NCBI RefSeq assembly: GCF_000564855.1
Contig: NZ_AYXG01000101.1
Location: forward strand, 1 to 64,000
From: Actinokineospora spheciospongiae
GTDB taxonomy: Bacteria; Actinomycetota; Actinomycetes; Mycobacteriales; Pseudonocardiaceae
Length of the DNA stretch: 64,000 nt
Direction: 5' to 3'
In this document: positions 33,838-41,372 of the stretch, piece after piece
How positions within the stretch are numbered: position 1 is the stretch's first letter
Layout of the letters: each line of letters begins with the position of its first letter
Made by a program: the position numbers and the translations under genes
The notes under the pieces: generated by a model
Told to the model about the DNA's origin: nothing
The model's database searches: none
What the model saw: the letters and a program-made list of their open reading frames with translations, nothing else

Positions 33838-33870
33838 CGAGCCGAACCGGCAGACCGGAGGCCCTGACAA

Positions 33871-33914
33871 CGCCCCGTGCTCGGTGGTGACCGATCACCA
33901 CCGAGCACGGGGCG
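33871..33914 (+). terminator. Strong hairpin terminator after the S1 protease gene
   Basis: A perfect 20-bp stem (33871-33890 with 33895-33914) closes on the tetraloop CCGA, 33 bases after the stop. Confidence 0.8.
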
Positions 33915-34054
33915 TCCGGATTCTTCCCACGGAATGCGCAGACGAGTAGGCCCACCTCACCCGAGAAGTGGGGAGAGCAGCCACGATTCCGCCCACTGCG
34001 GCCGGGGGCGAAAGCTGACCACCTCGGAGTTCTCCGGCGTCACGACCCTCCCGG

Positions 34055-34702
34055 TCAGCAGGTTCCCTTGGGGTCGGGCATCGGCAGCGATGGGTCGAAG
34101 ATCCGCTTGCGGTCCTCCTCGGGGGTGGCGCCGCCCGGGTTGACCAGCTCGGCGTCCGCCGGGGCCAGGTAGCCCCGGACCGCGGCCGAGCAGCTCATCG
34201 AGTAGAAGAACCGCGAGTGGTCCAACGGGGTCAGCCCCCGGCCGACGCCCGGCCAGTCGGCCAAGCCGTAGAAGCCGTACTGGGACTGGGCCCGGACGAC
34301 GCTGATGATCTGCATCGGTCCGGTCAGCACCGCCCGGTTGCGCGGGGTGAAGGCGTAGGCGAACGAGTGGTTCATGTCGATGATCAGCTCGCCGCGTCGG
34401 CCCGCCTGGACGGTCATGGTGCCGGTGACCTTGACCGGCACCCCGTCCAGCAGGGTGCTGCCCTCGGCGATCGCGGTGCGCAGGTGCGGGGAGGCGAGCA
34501 CCTCGGCCCGCTTCGGCGCGGCGAACTGGTCGGCCAGCAGGTGCACGTCGGTGCCGTGGAGGACCCGGGGGTCGATCCGGGCGCTGATCAGCGCCCGGCG
34601 GGCCCGGTCGAGCGCGTCGGCGACCTGCGCCCGGGTGAACCCGGCGAGCGGCGCCGCGGCGGGGGCCACGATCCCGGCCTCACCGTCGGCCCACCCCTCC
34701 AC
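34055..34702 (-). CDS. Hypothetical protein lacking the N-terminal anchor expected of its family (possibly truncated)
   Basis: The product (215 residues from GTG 34702) resembles actinobacterial anchored proteins of unknown function that continue after a membrane helix with a VDLxHPFA...EGWADG block, then a GFTRAQVADALDRARRALISARIDP helix and a C-terminal YRSxMxC-like region (here FYSMSCSAAVRGYL). Here the similarity begins at about 34741 with TVDLAHPF, immediately at the stop of the upstream kinase gene, and no ATG, GTG or TTG is in frame there. The first usable start (34702) removes the VDLAHPF block, and no signal peptide or helix is encoded. It may be a 5'-truncated gene, or be read by frameshift from the kinase gene. 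Family recall is from memory and needs a search. Confidence 0.5.
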   Translation of the reverse strand: MEGWADGEAGIVAPAAAPLAGFTRAQVADALDRARRALISARIDPRVLHGTDVHLLADQFAAPKRAEVLASPHLRTAIAEGSTLLDGVPVKVTGTMTVQAGRRGELIIDMNHSFAYAFTPRNRAVLTGPMQIISVVRAQSQYGFYGLADWPGVGRGLTPLDHSRFFYSMSCSAAVRGYLAPADAELVNPGGATPEEDRKRIFDPSLPMPDPKGTC

Positions 34703-34743
34703 GGCGGTGCCCGCGAAGGGGTGGGCCAGGTCGACGGTGGGCG

Positions 34744-36576
34744 TCAGCGACCGGGCAACCGGGGGGCGATCAACCGGCCGAGCGCGGTCACCTTCTCGCA
34801 CAGGGCTTCTTCCGGGACGCTGCCGTCCTCGCTGTCCAGGCTGAGCGTGGCGACCTCCATCCAGTCGTCGTTGATCGCGGTGTGCTCGACGTACCTGCGG
34901 TGGATGATTTCGATCTCGCACCCCGTGGCGCCTTCGTCCGCATTGGAGTCGGTGCCGACGTGAGCTTCGCCGACCCCGGTGGAGACGGTGGTTTCGTCGT
35001 CATCGGCATCCTCGGGCCACTCCCGGCTGAACACGAGCGTGAGGTCGAAGGAGTCGGTCTGCCAGTAGCAGGTCCAGTTGCCGAAGTCGGGCTCCGGTGT
35101 CACCGGGGTGGTGAACACCGTGGCCAGTTCGTCCTCCGCGAGGGTGGCGCACGCGTCGGCGTTCGCCAGGGACCGCGGGTCGAACGGCTTGCCACGACGG
35201 GGGATCTGGGTGGCCTGGCCGAGCTTGGACAGCACGCTGCCCGACACGTCGGAGGCCATGGAGCACAGCTCGGACGGGTGCCCGCCCTGGTTCCGGGCGG
35301 TGACGACGACCCGGTTGCCGTCCGGGAGCGTGATCGGGCGCTCGCACTCGCCGTTGCGCTCGGGGGGAAACTCGCCCGCCTCGAGTTCCCCGGGGGTGTG
35401 GGGCTGGGATCGGTACTCGTCGGGGTTCACGATCCGGACCCACACCTCCCCGACGTCCTTCTCCTCCTTGCCCAGCCGCACGGTCATGCCGCAGCGGTTG
35501 AACTCGCCGTACTCGGTGTCCTTCCGCACCACGTGGTTGCCGAACCGGGCGAGGGAGTTCGGGTCGAGCAGGGAGCACGGGTCGGCGGTGCGCTTGTCCC
35601 CCACGTTGCCGTTTCCCACCAGCGGGGAGGCGAGGGAGGACGAGCCGCTGTTCGCGTAGACGACCGCTCCCGCCGCCACCGCCGCGGCCAGGAGTGCCGA
35701 CCCGACAAGGACACCCCGCTTGCGCGGTGGCGGGCCGACCGGGACGGTCGCGCCGTCCGCCGTGCCCGCCATCGGGTTGATCGGGACGGTGATCCCGGAG
35801 ATCACCTCCAACTGCATCTTGGCCGCGCGCAGGGTCGGGCGGACGTCGGGGTGGTGGGCGAGCAGGTCGGACAGCAGCGGTTCGAGCGCCCCGGCCCGGG
35901 TGGTGGGGCAGCGGTCGCCCGCCATCGCCCGCCGCTGCTGGGCGTGCGGGTCGTGGCTCGGCGGTCCCCACGGGGAGTGGCCCTCCACGGCGGCGAACAG
36001 GGTGGCCCCGAGGGAGAACACGTCGGCGGCCGGGCCGCCCGGGGTGCCGTTGGCCACCTCGGGCGCCATGTAGGCGGGGGTGCCGACGACCCTGGCGTCG
36101 CCGGTGTTGGTCAGCTCGGCCCAGTGGGCGATGCCGAAGTCGGTCAGCTTGGCGGTGCCGTCCTCGGCCACCAGCACGTTGCCCGGGGTGACGTCGCGGT
36201 GGACCATCCCGCGGTCGTGCATGGCCACGAGCGCGGCGGCGATCTGCGCGCCCACCCCGGCCGCGGCCCGCGGCGTCAGCGGGCCGGTGGTGGCGAGGGT
36301 GGCGGCGATGCTGCGCGCCGGGAAGTACTCCATGACCAGCCACCGGTCGGCACCGTGGACCACCACGTCGTACATGCTGACCACGTTCGGGTGCTGCAAC
36401 CCGGCGGCCATCTGCGCCTCCCGCCGAAGCTGCGCGTCGTTCCCGCCGGTGGACCGCTTGAGCGCCACCACCCGCCGCAGTTCGGAGTCGGTGGCCCGCC
36501 AGACGACACCCATCCCCCCGGCACCGATCTGCTCCTCCAGCCGGTAACGCCCCGCGATCATGTCCCCACGCTGCAT
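34744..36576 (-). CDS. Membrane Ser/Thr protein kinase with extracellular sensor region (PknB-like)
   Basis: The 610-residue protein has an N-terminal PknB-type kinase domain (about 10-270): glycine loop GAGGMGVVW, K40 (VALK), catalytic loop HRDVTPGN, DFG in LTDFGIAHW and YMAPEV. The catalytic-loop lysine usual in HRDxK is a threonine here. A single membrane helix (VLVGSALLAAAVAAGAVVYA) separates it from a large extracellular part with two DUF3558-like halves, each with cysteines and an FxREWP motif near the end. ATG 36576 has no clear ribosome site; the ATG at 36561 follows a weak GGGG. It is divergent from an FHA gene and paralogous to the kinase at 38999. Confidence 0.9.
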   Translation of the reverse strand: MQRGDMIAGRYRLEEQIGAGGMGVVWRATDSELRRVVALKRSTGGNDAQLRREAQMAAGLQHPNVVSMYDVVVHGADRWLVMEYFPARSIAATLATTGPLTPRAAAGVGAQIAAALVAMHDRGMVHRDVTPGNVLVAEDGTAKLTDFGIAHWAELTNTGDARVVGTPAYMAPEVANGTPGGPAADVFSLGATLFAAVEGHSPWGPPSHDPHAQQRRAMAGDRCPTTRAGALEPLLSDLLAHHPDVRPTLRAAKMQLEVISGITVPINPMAGTADGATVPVGPPPRKRGVLVGSALLAAAVAAGAVVYANSGSSSLASPLVGNGNVGDKRTADPCSLLDPNSLARFGNHVVRKDTEYGEFNRCGMTVRLGKEEKDVGEVWVRIVNPDEYRSQPHTPGELEAGEFPPERNGECERPITLPDGNRVVVTARNQGGHPSELCSMASDVSGSVLSKLGQATQIPRRGKPFDPRSLANADACATLAEDELATVFTTPVTPEPDFGNWTCYWQTDSFDLTLVFSREWPEDADDDETTVSTGVGEAHVGTDSNADEGATGCEIEIIHRRYVEHTAINDDWMEVATLSLDSEDGSVPEEALCEKVTALGRLIAPRLPGR

Positions 36577-36749
36577 GAGCGAAAAGGTAACAGCCCGAAC
36601 CGCCAAGTCGAGGGGCGATGGCCTTTGCCCGTCAGGGTTCCACGCGCCCACCCGCGGCGGCGGCAGATCCCCGGCCCGCCGCTCGGGACCGGTCCCGGGT
36701 GACCGGAATATCGTGGTCGGACTACGCACAACCGCCTGGGGAGATCGAC
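36577..36749. promoter_or_regulatory. Divergent region between kinase and FHA genes
   Basis: These 173 bases separate the two divergent starts. An AT-richer patch GGAATATCGTGG (about 36705-36716) could hold a plus-strand -10 (TATCGT). No operator dyad was seen. Confidence 0.3.
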
Positions 36750-37535
36750 ATGCAGTTCGCGCCCGTGGAGCCGATCGCCGTGCGGAGCCTGGTGCTCGGT
36801 GCGGCGCGGGTCCCGCCCGGAGGGCTGTCCGCGCTCACGCTGACCGGCGGGGTCACCGTCGAGCCGAGCGAGGGCAGGCGGGTCCGGTTCGGCCGCAACC
36901 GACCGCGGGTGGAGGTGTGCGTCGGGGAGAACGACGTGACCGTCAGCCGCGAGCACGGCGTGCTCGACCACCGCGGCGGCCGCTGGTGGGTGACCAACAC
37001 CGGTCGCTCCCCCATCCGCCTGCCCGCTTCCCCGCTGCTGCACCGAGACGGCGAACCGCTCCCCCTCGCCCCCGGGTACACGCCGCTGTTCCTGCGCGGT
37101 TCCCGGGGCCGCGAACACCTGGTGGAGCTGTACGTCGCCGACGCGGGCGGGAGCCAACTCGCCCCGCGCCCCAACGACATCACCCAGCCGCCGAAGCGCT
37201 GGCGCCTCACCGAGGAGGAACGGCTGGCCCTCGTCGTCCTCGGCAGGCGCTACCTCCTGCACGACCCGCACCCGCAGCCGCTGTCCCGGCAGCAGGCCGC
37301 CGACCAGCTCCGGGAACTGCGGCCAGCCGCCAACTGGACGACCAAGCGCGTGGAGCACACCATCGCGGGCGTCCGCGGCCGCCTCGCCGCGAGCGGTGTC
37401 CATGGGTTGCTGCGCGAAGAGGTGGGCGAACCGGTCGGGCTGACGCTGACGGTCAACCTGCTGCGCGAGCTGATCTCCTCCACCACACTCGTCCCGCTCG
37501 ACCTCGACCTCGTGGACGACCCGAACGCGCCCTGA
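36750..37535 (+). CDS. FHA-domain protein
   Basis: The 261-residue protein has an N-terminal forkhead-associated domain (about 40-135) with the phosphothreonine-binding signature: VRFGRNRPRVEV, the VSREHG loop and WWVTNTGRSPIRL. The C-terminal half is helical (WRLTEEERLALVVLGRRYLL, then RQQAADQLRELRPAANWTTKRVEHTIAGVRGRLA) and looks like a winged-helix DNA-binding segment. It is probably a phosphothreonine-reading adaptor or regulator for the neighbouring kinases. The ATG at 36750 follows GGGGAG with a 6-base spacing; a longer reading from 36618 is not needed. It is divergent from one kinase and near a second. Confidence 0.85.
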   Translation: MQFAPVEPIAVRSLVLGAARVPPGGLSALTLTGGVTVEPSEGRRVRFGRNRPRVEVCVGENDVTVSREHGVLDHRGGRWWVTNTGRSPIRLPASPLLHRDGEPLPLAPGYTPLFLRGSRGREHLVELYVADAGGSQLAPRPNDITQPPKRWRLTEEERLALVVLGRRYLLHDPHPQPLSRQQAADQLRELRPAANWTTKRVEHTIAGVRGRLAASGVHGLLREEVGEPVGLTLTVNLLRELISSTTLVPLDLDLVDDPNAP

Positions 37536-37537
37536 CC

Positions 37538-37557
37538 GCTGCCCGGCGGCGGGCAGC
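37538..37557 (+). terminator. Short hairpin after the FHA gene
   Basis: GCTGCCCG (37538-37545) pairs with CGGGCAGC (37550-37557) over a 4-base loop, 3 bases after the stop codon. Confidence 0.5.
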
Positions 37558-37596
37558 TCACCGAGTCCACCGGGCACAGCGCCTCCCTGGGCCAGG

Positions 37597-38850
37597 TCAG
37601 CTCCGGCCAGCACAACCCGGGCGGCGAAGCCCGAGCCCTGGTCGCGTGGTCGTCCCGCCCAGTTCGTACGCGCCGACGTCGTGGCCCGCTCCCGCCGGTC
37701 GGGGTGTGCCGTCGAGGTCGAAGGCGGGGGCCAGGCGGGGTGAGCCGGCGTCGACGGCGGGCGAGCCCGCGGTGAGGTGGAAGTCGCCCCCGGCCGGGTC
37801 GGCGAAACCGGGGTCGCCGGTCATGTTGTGGTCGCTGATGAAGGGGCCGGTGTCGACGGGTCCCTCGGCGAAGATGTTGTTGCGCAGGACGTTGTGGCCG
37901 CGGAAGCGGTCCGCGTCGATGACCACCGCACCGAGCCGGTTCCCGGCGAAGGTGTTGTTGACGATCTGGACGTCGGACATCGTGCCGGTGGATTCCACCC
38001 AGAGGCTCAGCCCGGCCTGGGCGTTCCCGGTGGAGACGTTGTTGAACACCCGGACCTCCGCGAGCCGCCTGGTGGTCGAGTAGTCCTCGACGGCCAGGGC
38101 GATGCCCGCCTTGGTGCTGTTCTCCGCACCGGAGACGACATTGTTGTACACGTCGACCGAGGTCGCGGAGTCCACGTAGATGTTGGGGCCGCGGTTGTCG
38201 GTGACCACGTTGTCGTGGATCTTCACCCGGGCGTGGTCGGTGTACTTGACGTCGATGCCCTCCTCGCCGTTGTCGTGGACCCGGCAGTGCCGGACCTCGA
38301 CGTCGCGGGAACCGGACGCGATGCTCAGCGCCTCGTGGTCGGCCGAGGTGCCCCGCGCGTTCGTGCCGTGGATGTCGCAGGAGTGCACCGAGACGCGGGA
38401 CGTGCCGACCAGGACCAGCCCGCCGTCGCGGGAGCCGTCGACGGTGAAGCCGCCGAACTCCAGGTCGTGGCCGCCGTTGGCGTGGGCACCGAATCCCCGC
38501 GAGCCGGACACCGCCAGGTTCAGGAACCGCTGCCAGGAGTGGTTCCCCACCGCGAGCAGCCCGTCGGGCCCACCCGCACCGGTGATGACGGCGGGGCCGC
38601 CGACGCCGGTGAAGGTGATGGGGCGGCGCGGGGTGCCGTCGGTGCGGATGGTGAGCCCGCCCGGGTAGGTGCCCGCGGCGATCGCGACGGTGTCGCCGGG
38701 CCGCACGACGTCGGCGGCGGCCTGCGGCGTGGCGTACCGGGCGCCCGGCCCGACCGCGAGGACCCGCCCGGCCGCCGCCGTCGCCGAGCCGGTGCCCGGC
38801 AGGACCACCACCGCCACCAGTGCCAACGCGCAGGCTCGTTCCAGCATCAT
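37597..38850 (-). CDS. Secreted right-handed parallel beta-helix protein
   Basis: The 417-residue protein has a signal peptide (MMLERACALALVAVVVLPG, cut near ATAA) and a polysaccharide-lyase-like beta-helix: a DUF1565-type entry (GRVLAVGPGARYATPQAAADVVRPGDTVAI is the region) followed by many N-rich rungs such as IHDNVVTDNRGPNIYV, VYNNVVSGA and IVNNTFAGN. It may bind or cleave polysaccharide; no catalytic site could be assigned. A C-terminal DVGAYELGG block is typical of these proteins. The start at 38850 is supported by AGGGGGG. It lies between the FHA gene and the second kinase. Confidence 0.82.
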   Translation of the reverse strand: MMLERACALALVAVVVLPGTGSATAAAGRVLAVGPGARYATPQAAADVVRPGDTVAIAAGTYPGGLTIRTDGTPRRPITFTGVGGPAVITGAGGPDGLLAVGNHSWQRFLNLAVSGSRGFGAHANGGHDLEFGGFTVDGSRDGGLVLVGTSRVSVHSCDIHGTNARGTSADHEALSIASGSRDVEVRHCRVHDNGEEGIDVKYTDHARVKIHDNVVTDNRGPNIYVDSATSVDVYNNVVSGAENSTKAGIALAVEDYSTTRRLAEVRVFNNVSTGNAQAGLSLWVESTGTMSDVQIVNNTFAGNRLGAVVIDADRFRGHNVLRNNIFAEGPVDTGPFISDHNMTGDPGFADPAGGDFHLTAGSPAVDAGSPRLAPAFDLDGTPRPAGAGHDVGAYELGGTTTRPGLGLRRPGCAGRS

Positions 38851-38986
38851 CGCCCCCCTGTTCCGACGCGGGCACTCCCGGCGTCGCCCCGGTTCTACCC
38901 CCGGTGCGCGGGACCGGTCCCCCGCGCCCGGTGGTCCGTTCAGGTGCCCCGGTCCGGGGCCGACCGCGCCGGGCACCGGCGCTGCC

Positions 38987-39001
38987 TAGACTGGTCCGGT
39001 G
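38987..39001 (+). promoter_or_regulatory. Probable leaderless promoter of the second kinase
   Basis: TAGACT (38987-38992) lies 6 bases before the GTG start (38999) and there is no ribosome site, so transcription probably starts at the start codon. No good -35 box is seen. Confidence 0.45.
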
Positions 39002-40768
39002 CGAGCCGACCACGTCATCGCCGACCGCTACCGCCTGGACGAAGAGCTCGGCGAAGGCGGGATGGGGGTGGTCTGGTGCGCGACCGACCTGGAACTGGGT
39101 CGCGCGGTCGCGCTGAAGCGGTCCCGGGACGGGGACACCGGGCAGATCCGCCGCGAGGCCCGGATCGGCGCCGGGCTGCTGCACCAGAACGTGGTCACCG
39201 TCTTCGACACGGTCGTCGACGGCGAGGAGCGCTGGCTGGTCACCGAGTACCTGCCCGCCCGCAGCCTCGAGCAGGTGATCGAGGCCGACGGGCCGCTGCC
39301 GGAGGACCTGGTGGCGCGCATCGGCGCGCAACTGGCGGACGCGCTGGCGGCCATGCACGCGCGCGGGATCGTGCACCGCGACGTCAAGCCGGGCAACGTC
39401 CTGGTGACCGGGGACGGCACCGCGAAGCTGACCGACCTGGGCATCGCGCGCTGGGCCGAGGTCACCCGCACCGGCGGCGCGCAGCTCACCGGGACCGTCG
39501 GCTACGTGGCCCCCGAGGTGGCCGACGGCCACGACGCCGGACCGGCCGCGGACGTGTTCTCCCTCGGCGCGACGCTGTACGCGGCCGTGGAGGGCCATTC
39601 GCCCTGGGGCACCGGGGAAGACGGCCCGTTCGTGCAGATGCGCCGCGCCGCCGCGGGCCGGGTCGACCCCTTCCGCCGCGCCGACCGGCTCCGCCCGGTG
39701 CTCACCGCCCTGCTGCGCGTCGACCCGGCCGGGCGCCCGACCGCGGCCGAGGCCACCCTCGCGCTCGCTGGCGGGCAGGAGGTCCCCCCGCGGCGGCCGG
39801 GCCCGCCGGGTCGCCGGCGGCGCAGGCTCGCCGCCGCGGCCGCGGGCGTGGGCGCCATCGCCCTGGTGACCACCTTCGCCCTCACGGCGGGCCCACCGGA
39901 GCGCGACGGCGACCTCCCCGGCACGCTGGGCGCGGACCCGGCCGCGGCCGACCCCTGCGCCGCGCTGTCCACCGACGCCCTGGCCGGGTTCGGCGAGGCC
40001 TTCATCGACCCGGAACTGGGCAACTTCGGCACCTGCGTCGTCACCACCACGCTGCCGGACGAGGCGGGGCAGGTGCAGACCCACCTCGACCTGACCGGCC
40101 CGCTCCGGTACCCGCCCCGGCCACCGACACCGGGGCAGGTGGGTGGGATCGAACGCCCGGACGTCCGCGACGGCGCCTGCACCCGCGCACTGCCCCTGGC
40201 CGACCTCAACCGGGTGGTCATCACGTCCCGGCCGCTGGACGACGCGGAGAACACCCCCGTGTGCGCGATCTCCGAAGCCGTGGTGGGCACGGTGGCGCAG
40301 ATGCTCGCCAACGGCCCGCTCCCCCACCGCGCCCAACCCCTCCCCTCCTGGTCACTGGCCCACGTCGACGCCTGCGCCCTGCTGTCGGGGTCCGATGTGG
40401 CCACCGCTCTCGGATCGGTCGAAGCCGGTGACGCGAGCCTCGGCGGCTGGCAGTGCGACTGGGACCACGACCGCAGAACGGTGCGGGTCCACTTCAGCCG
40501 GGAGTGGCCGATCGAGGACGACGCGGACGTGGTCGGCACGCGAATCCGCGTCGGCGACCGCGACGCGGTCATCGCGGCGACCGGGAAGACGTGCCAGGTG
40601 CAGGTCGTGCACAGGTTCTACACCCCGCCGTCGGTGCTGCACGGCACCGAGGAGGACCGCGAGGAAATCGTGGTCGTCGACTTCAAGGACCCGGGCGGCA
40701 CCGACCAGGCGGCGCTGTGCGAGACCGCGCGCACCCTCGCCGCCGCCGCCGTCGCCCGGCTCCCGTGA
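38999..40768 (+). CDS. Membrane Ser/Thr protein kinase with extracellular sensor region (paralogue)
   Basis: The 589-residue protein has the same design as the kinase at 34744: GEGGMGVVW, K40 (VALK), complete catalytic loop HRDVKPGN, DLG in place of DFG (LTDLGIARW), and YVAPEV. A membrane helix follows (RRLAAAAAGVGAIALVTTFALTAG), then an extracellular region with paired cysteines and an FSREWP motif. The two kinases share residue spacing and end at the same point, so they are paralogues. It is divergent from the beta-helix gene. Its sensor region may detect an extracellular ligand or the beta-helix protein's product (speculation). Confidence 0.9.
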   Translation: MRADHVIADRYRLDEELGEGGMGVVWCATDLELGRAVALKRSRDGDTGQIRREARIGAGLLHQNVVTVFDTVVDGEERWLVTEYLPARSLEQVIEADGPLPEDLVARIGAQLADALAAMHARGIVHRDVKPGNVLVTGDGTAKLTDLGIARWAEVTRTGGAQLTGTVGYVAPEVADGHDAGPAADVFSLGATLYAAVEGHSPWGTGEDGPFVQMRRAAAGRVDPFRRADRLRPVLTALLRVDPAGRPTAAEATLALAGGQEVPPRRPGPPGRRRRRLAAAAAGVGAIALVTTFALTAGPPERDGDLPGTLGADPAAADPCAALSTDALAGFGEAFIDPELGNFGTCVVTTTLPDEAGQVQTHLDLTGPLRYPPRPPTPGQVGGIERPDVRDGACTRALPLADLNRVVITSRPLDDAENTPVCAISEAVVGTVAQMLANGPLPHRAQPLPSWSLAHVDACALLSGSDVATALGSVEAGDASLGGWQCDWDHDRRTVRVHFSREWPIEDDADVVGTRIRVGDRDAVIAATGKTCQVQVVHRFYTPPSVLHGTEEDREEIVVVDFKDPGGTDQAALCETARTLAAAAVARLP

Positions 40769-40865
40769 CCTCGTACCCGTCGCACCGCCCGATCGTGTCT
40801 TGTTGGCCCGACGGCAGGTGCTCCCCCGCGTCCCGGGGTAGAACCCAGGGGAACGGGAGGCGAAT

Positions 40866-41339
40866 GTGAGTCGCGGTGACGAGGTGCGCCGGGTCCGGCG
40901 GGGGGCCGGCTTGGCGGTGAGCCCGGGGACCCGCCGGGTGCTGCTGGTCGTGCTCGGGGTGGTGGCGCTGGGGATCGGCGGGTGGGCCTACTTCGCCCCG
41001 GAGGCCTGGTACGGCTCCTTCCCCGGCTTCGGGTTGCGGTGGCTGCCGGTGCTCGGCCCCTACAACCAGCACCTGTCCTCCGACGTCGGCGCCCTCTACC
41101 TGGGTTTCGCCGTGCTGACCCTGCTCGCGGCGGGCAGGGCGGCCGACACCGCCCTGGTCCGGGCGACCGGCGCGGCCTGGTTGGTGTTCAACGTCTTCCA
41201 CACCGCCTACCACCTGCGCCACCTGGACATGCACAGCGCCACCGACAACCTGCTCAACGCCGTGTCGTCGGGCGTGTTCCTCCTCATCAGCGCGGCGCTG
41301 CTCCTGCCGCTCCGGCGGGGTTCCGCGGCCAGGGGGTGA
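40866..41339 (+). CDS. Four-helix membrane protein, function unknown
   Basis: This 157-residue protein has four hydrophobic segments: VLLVVLGVVALGIGGWAYF, then YNQHLSSDVGALYLGFAVLTLLA, WLVFNVFHTAYHL, and FLLISAALLLPL. The layout resembles DoxX- or DUF4345-like small membrane proteins; I cannot assign it further. GGGAGG precedes the GTG at 40866. It has no close partner, though it follows the kinase by 97 bases. Confidence 0.75.
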   Translation: MSRGDEVRRVRRGAGLAVSPGTRRVLLVVLGVVALGIGGWAYFAPEAWYGSFPGFGLRWLPVLGPYNQHLSSDVGALYLGFAVLTLLAAGRAADTALVRATGAAWLVFNVFHTAYHLRHLDMHSATDNLLNAVSSGVFLLISAALLLPLRRGSAARG

Positions 41340-41372
41340 CCGCCCCCCGGTGACCGGGTCGGCACCGCCTCC

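Noticed and set aside
34735-34790. Programmed -1 frameshift from the kinase gene into the downstream frame
   Set aside because: A run of six C is present, but the codon context (GCC CCC CGG) does not give a good slippery heptamer and no stimulatory hairpin is evident; truncation is simpler.
37250-40336. 1028-codon minus-strand frame across the FHA, beta-helix and kinase genes
   Set aside because: It switches between antisense of three well-supported genes and has no recognisable domain.
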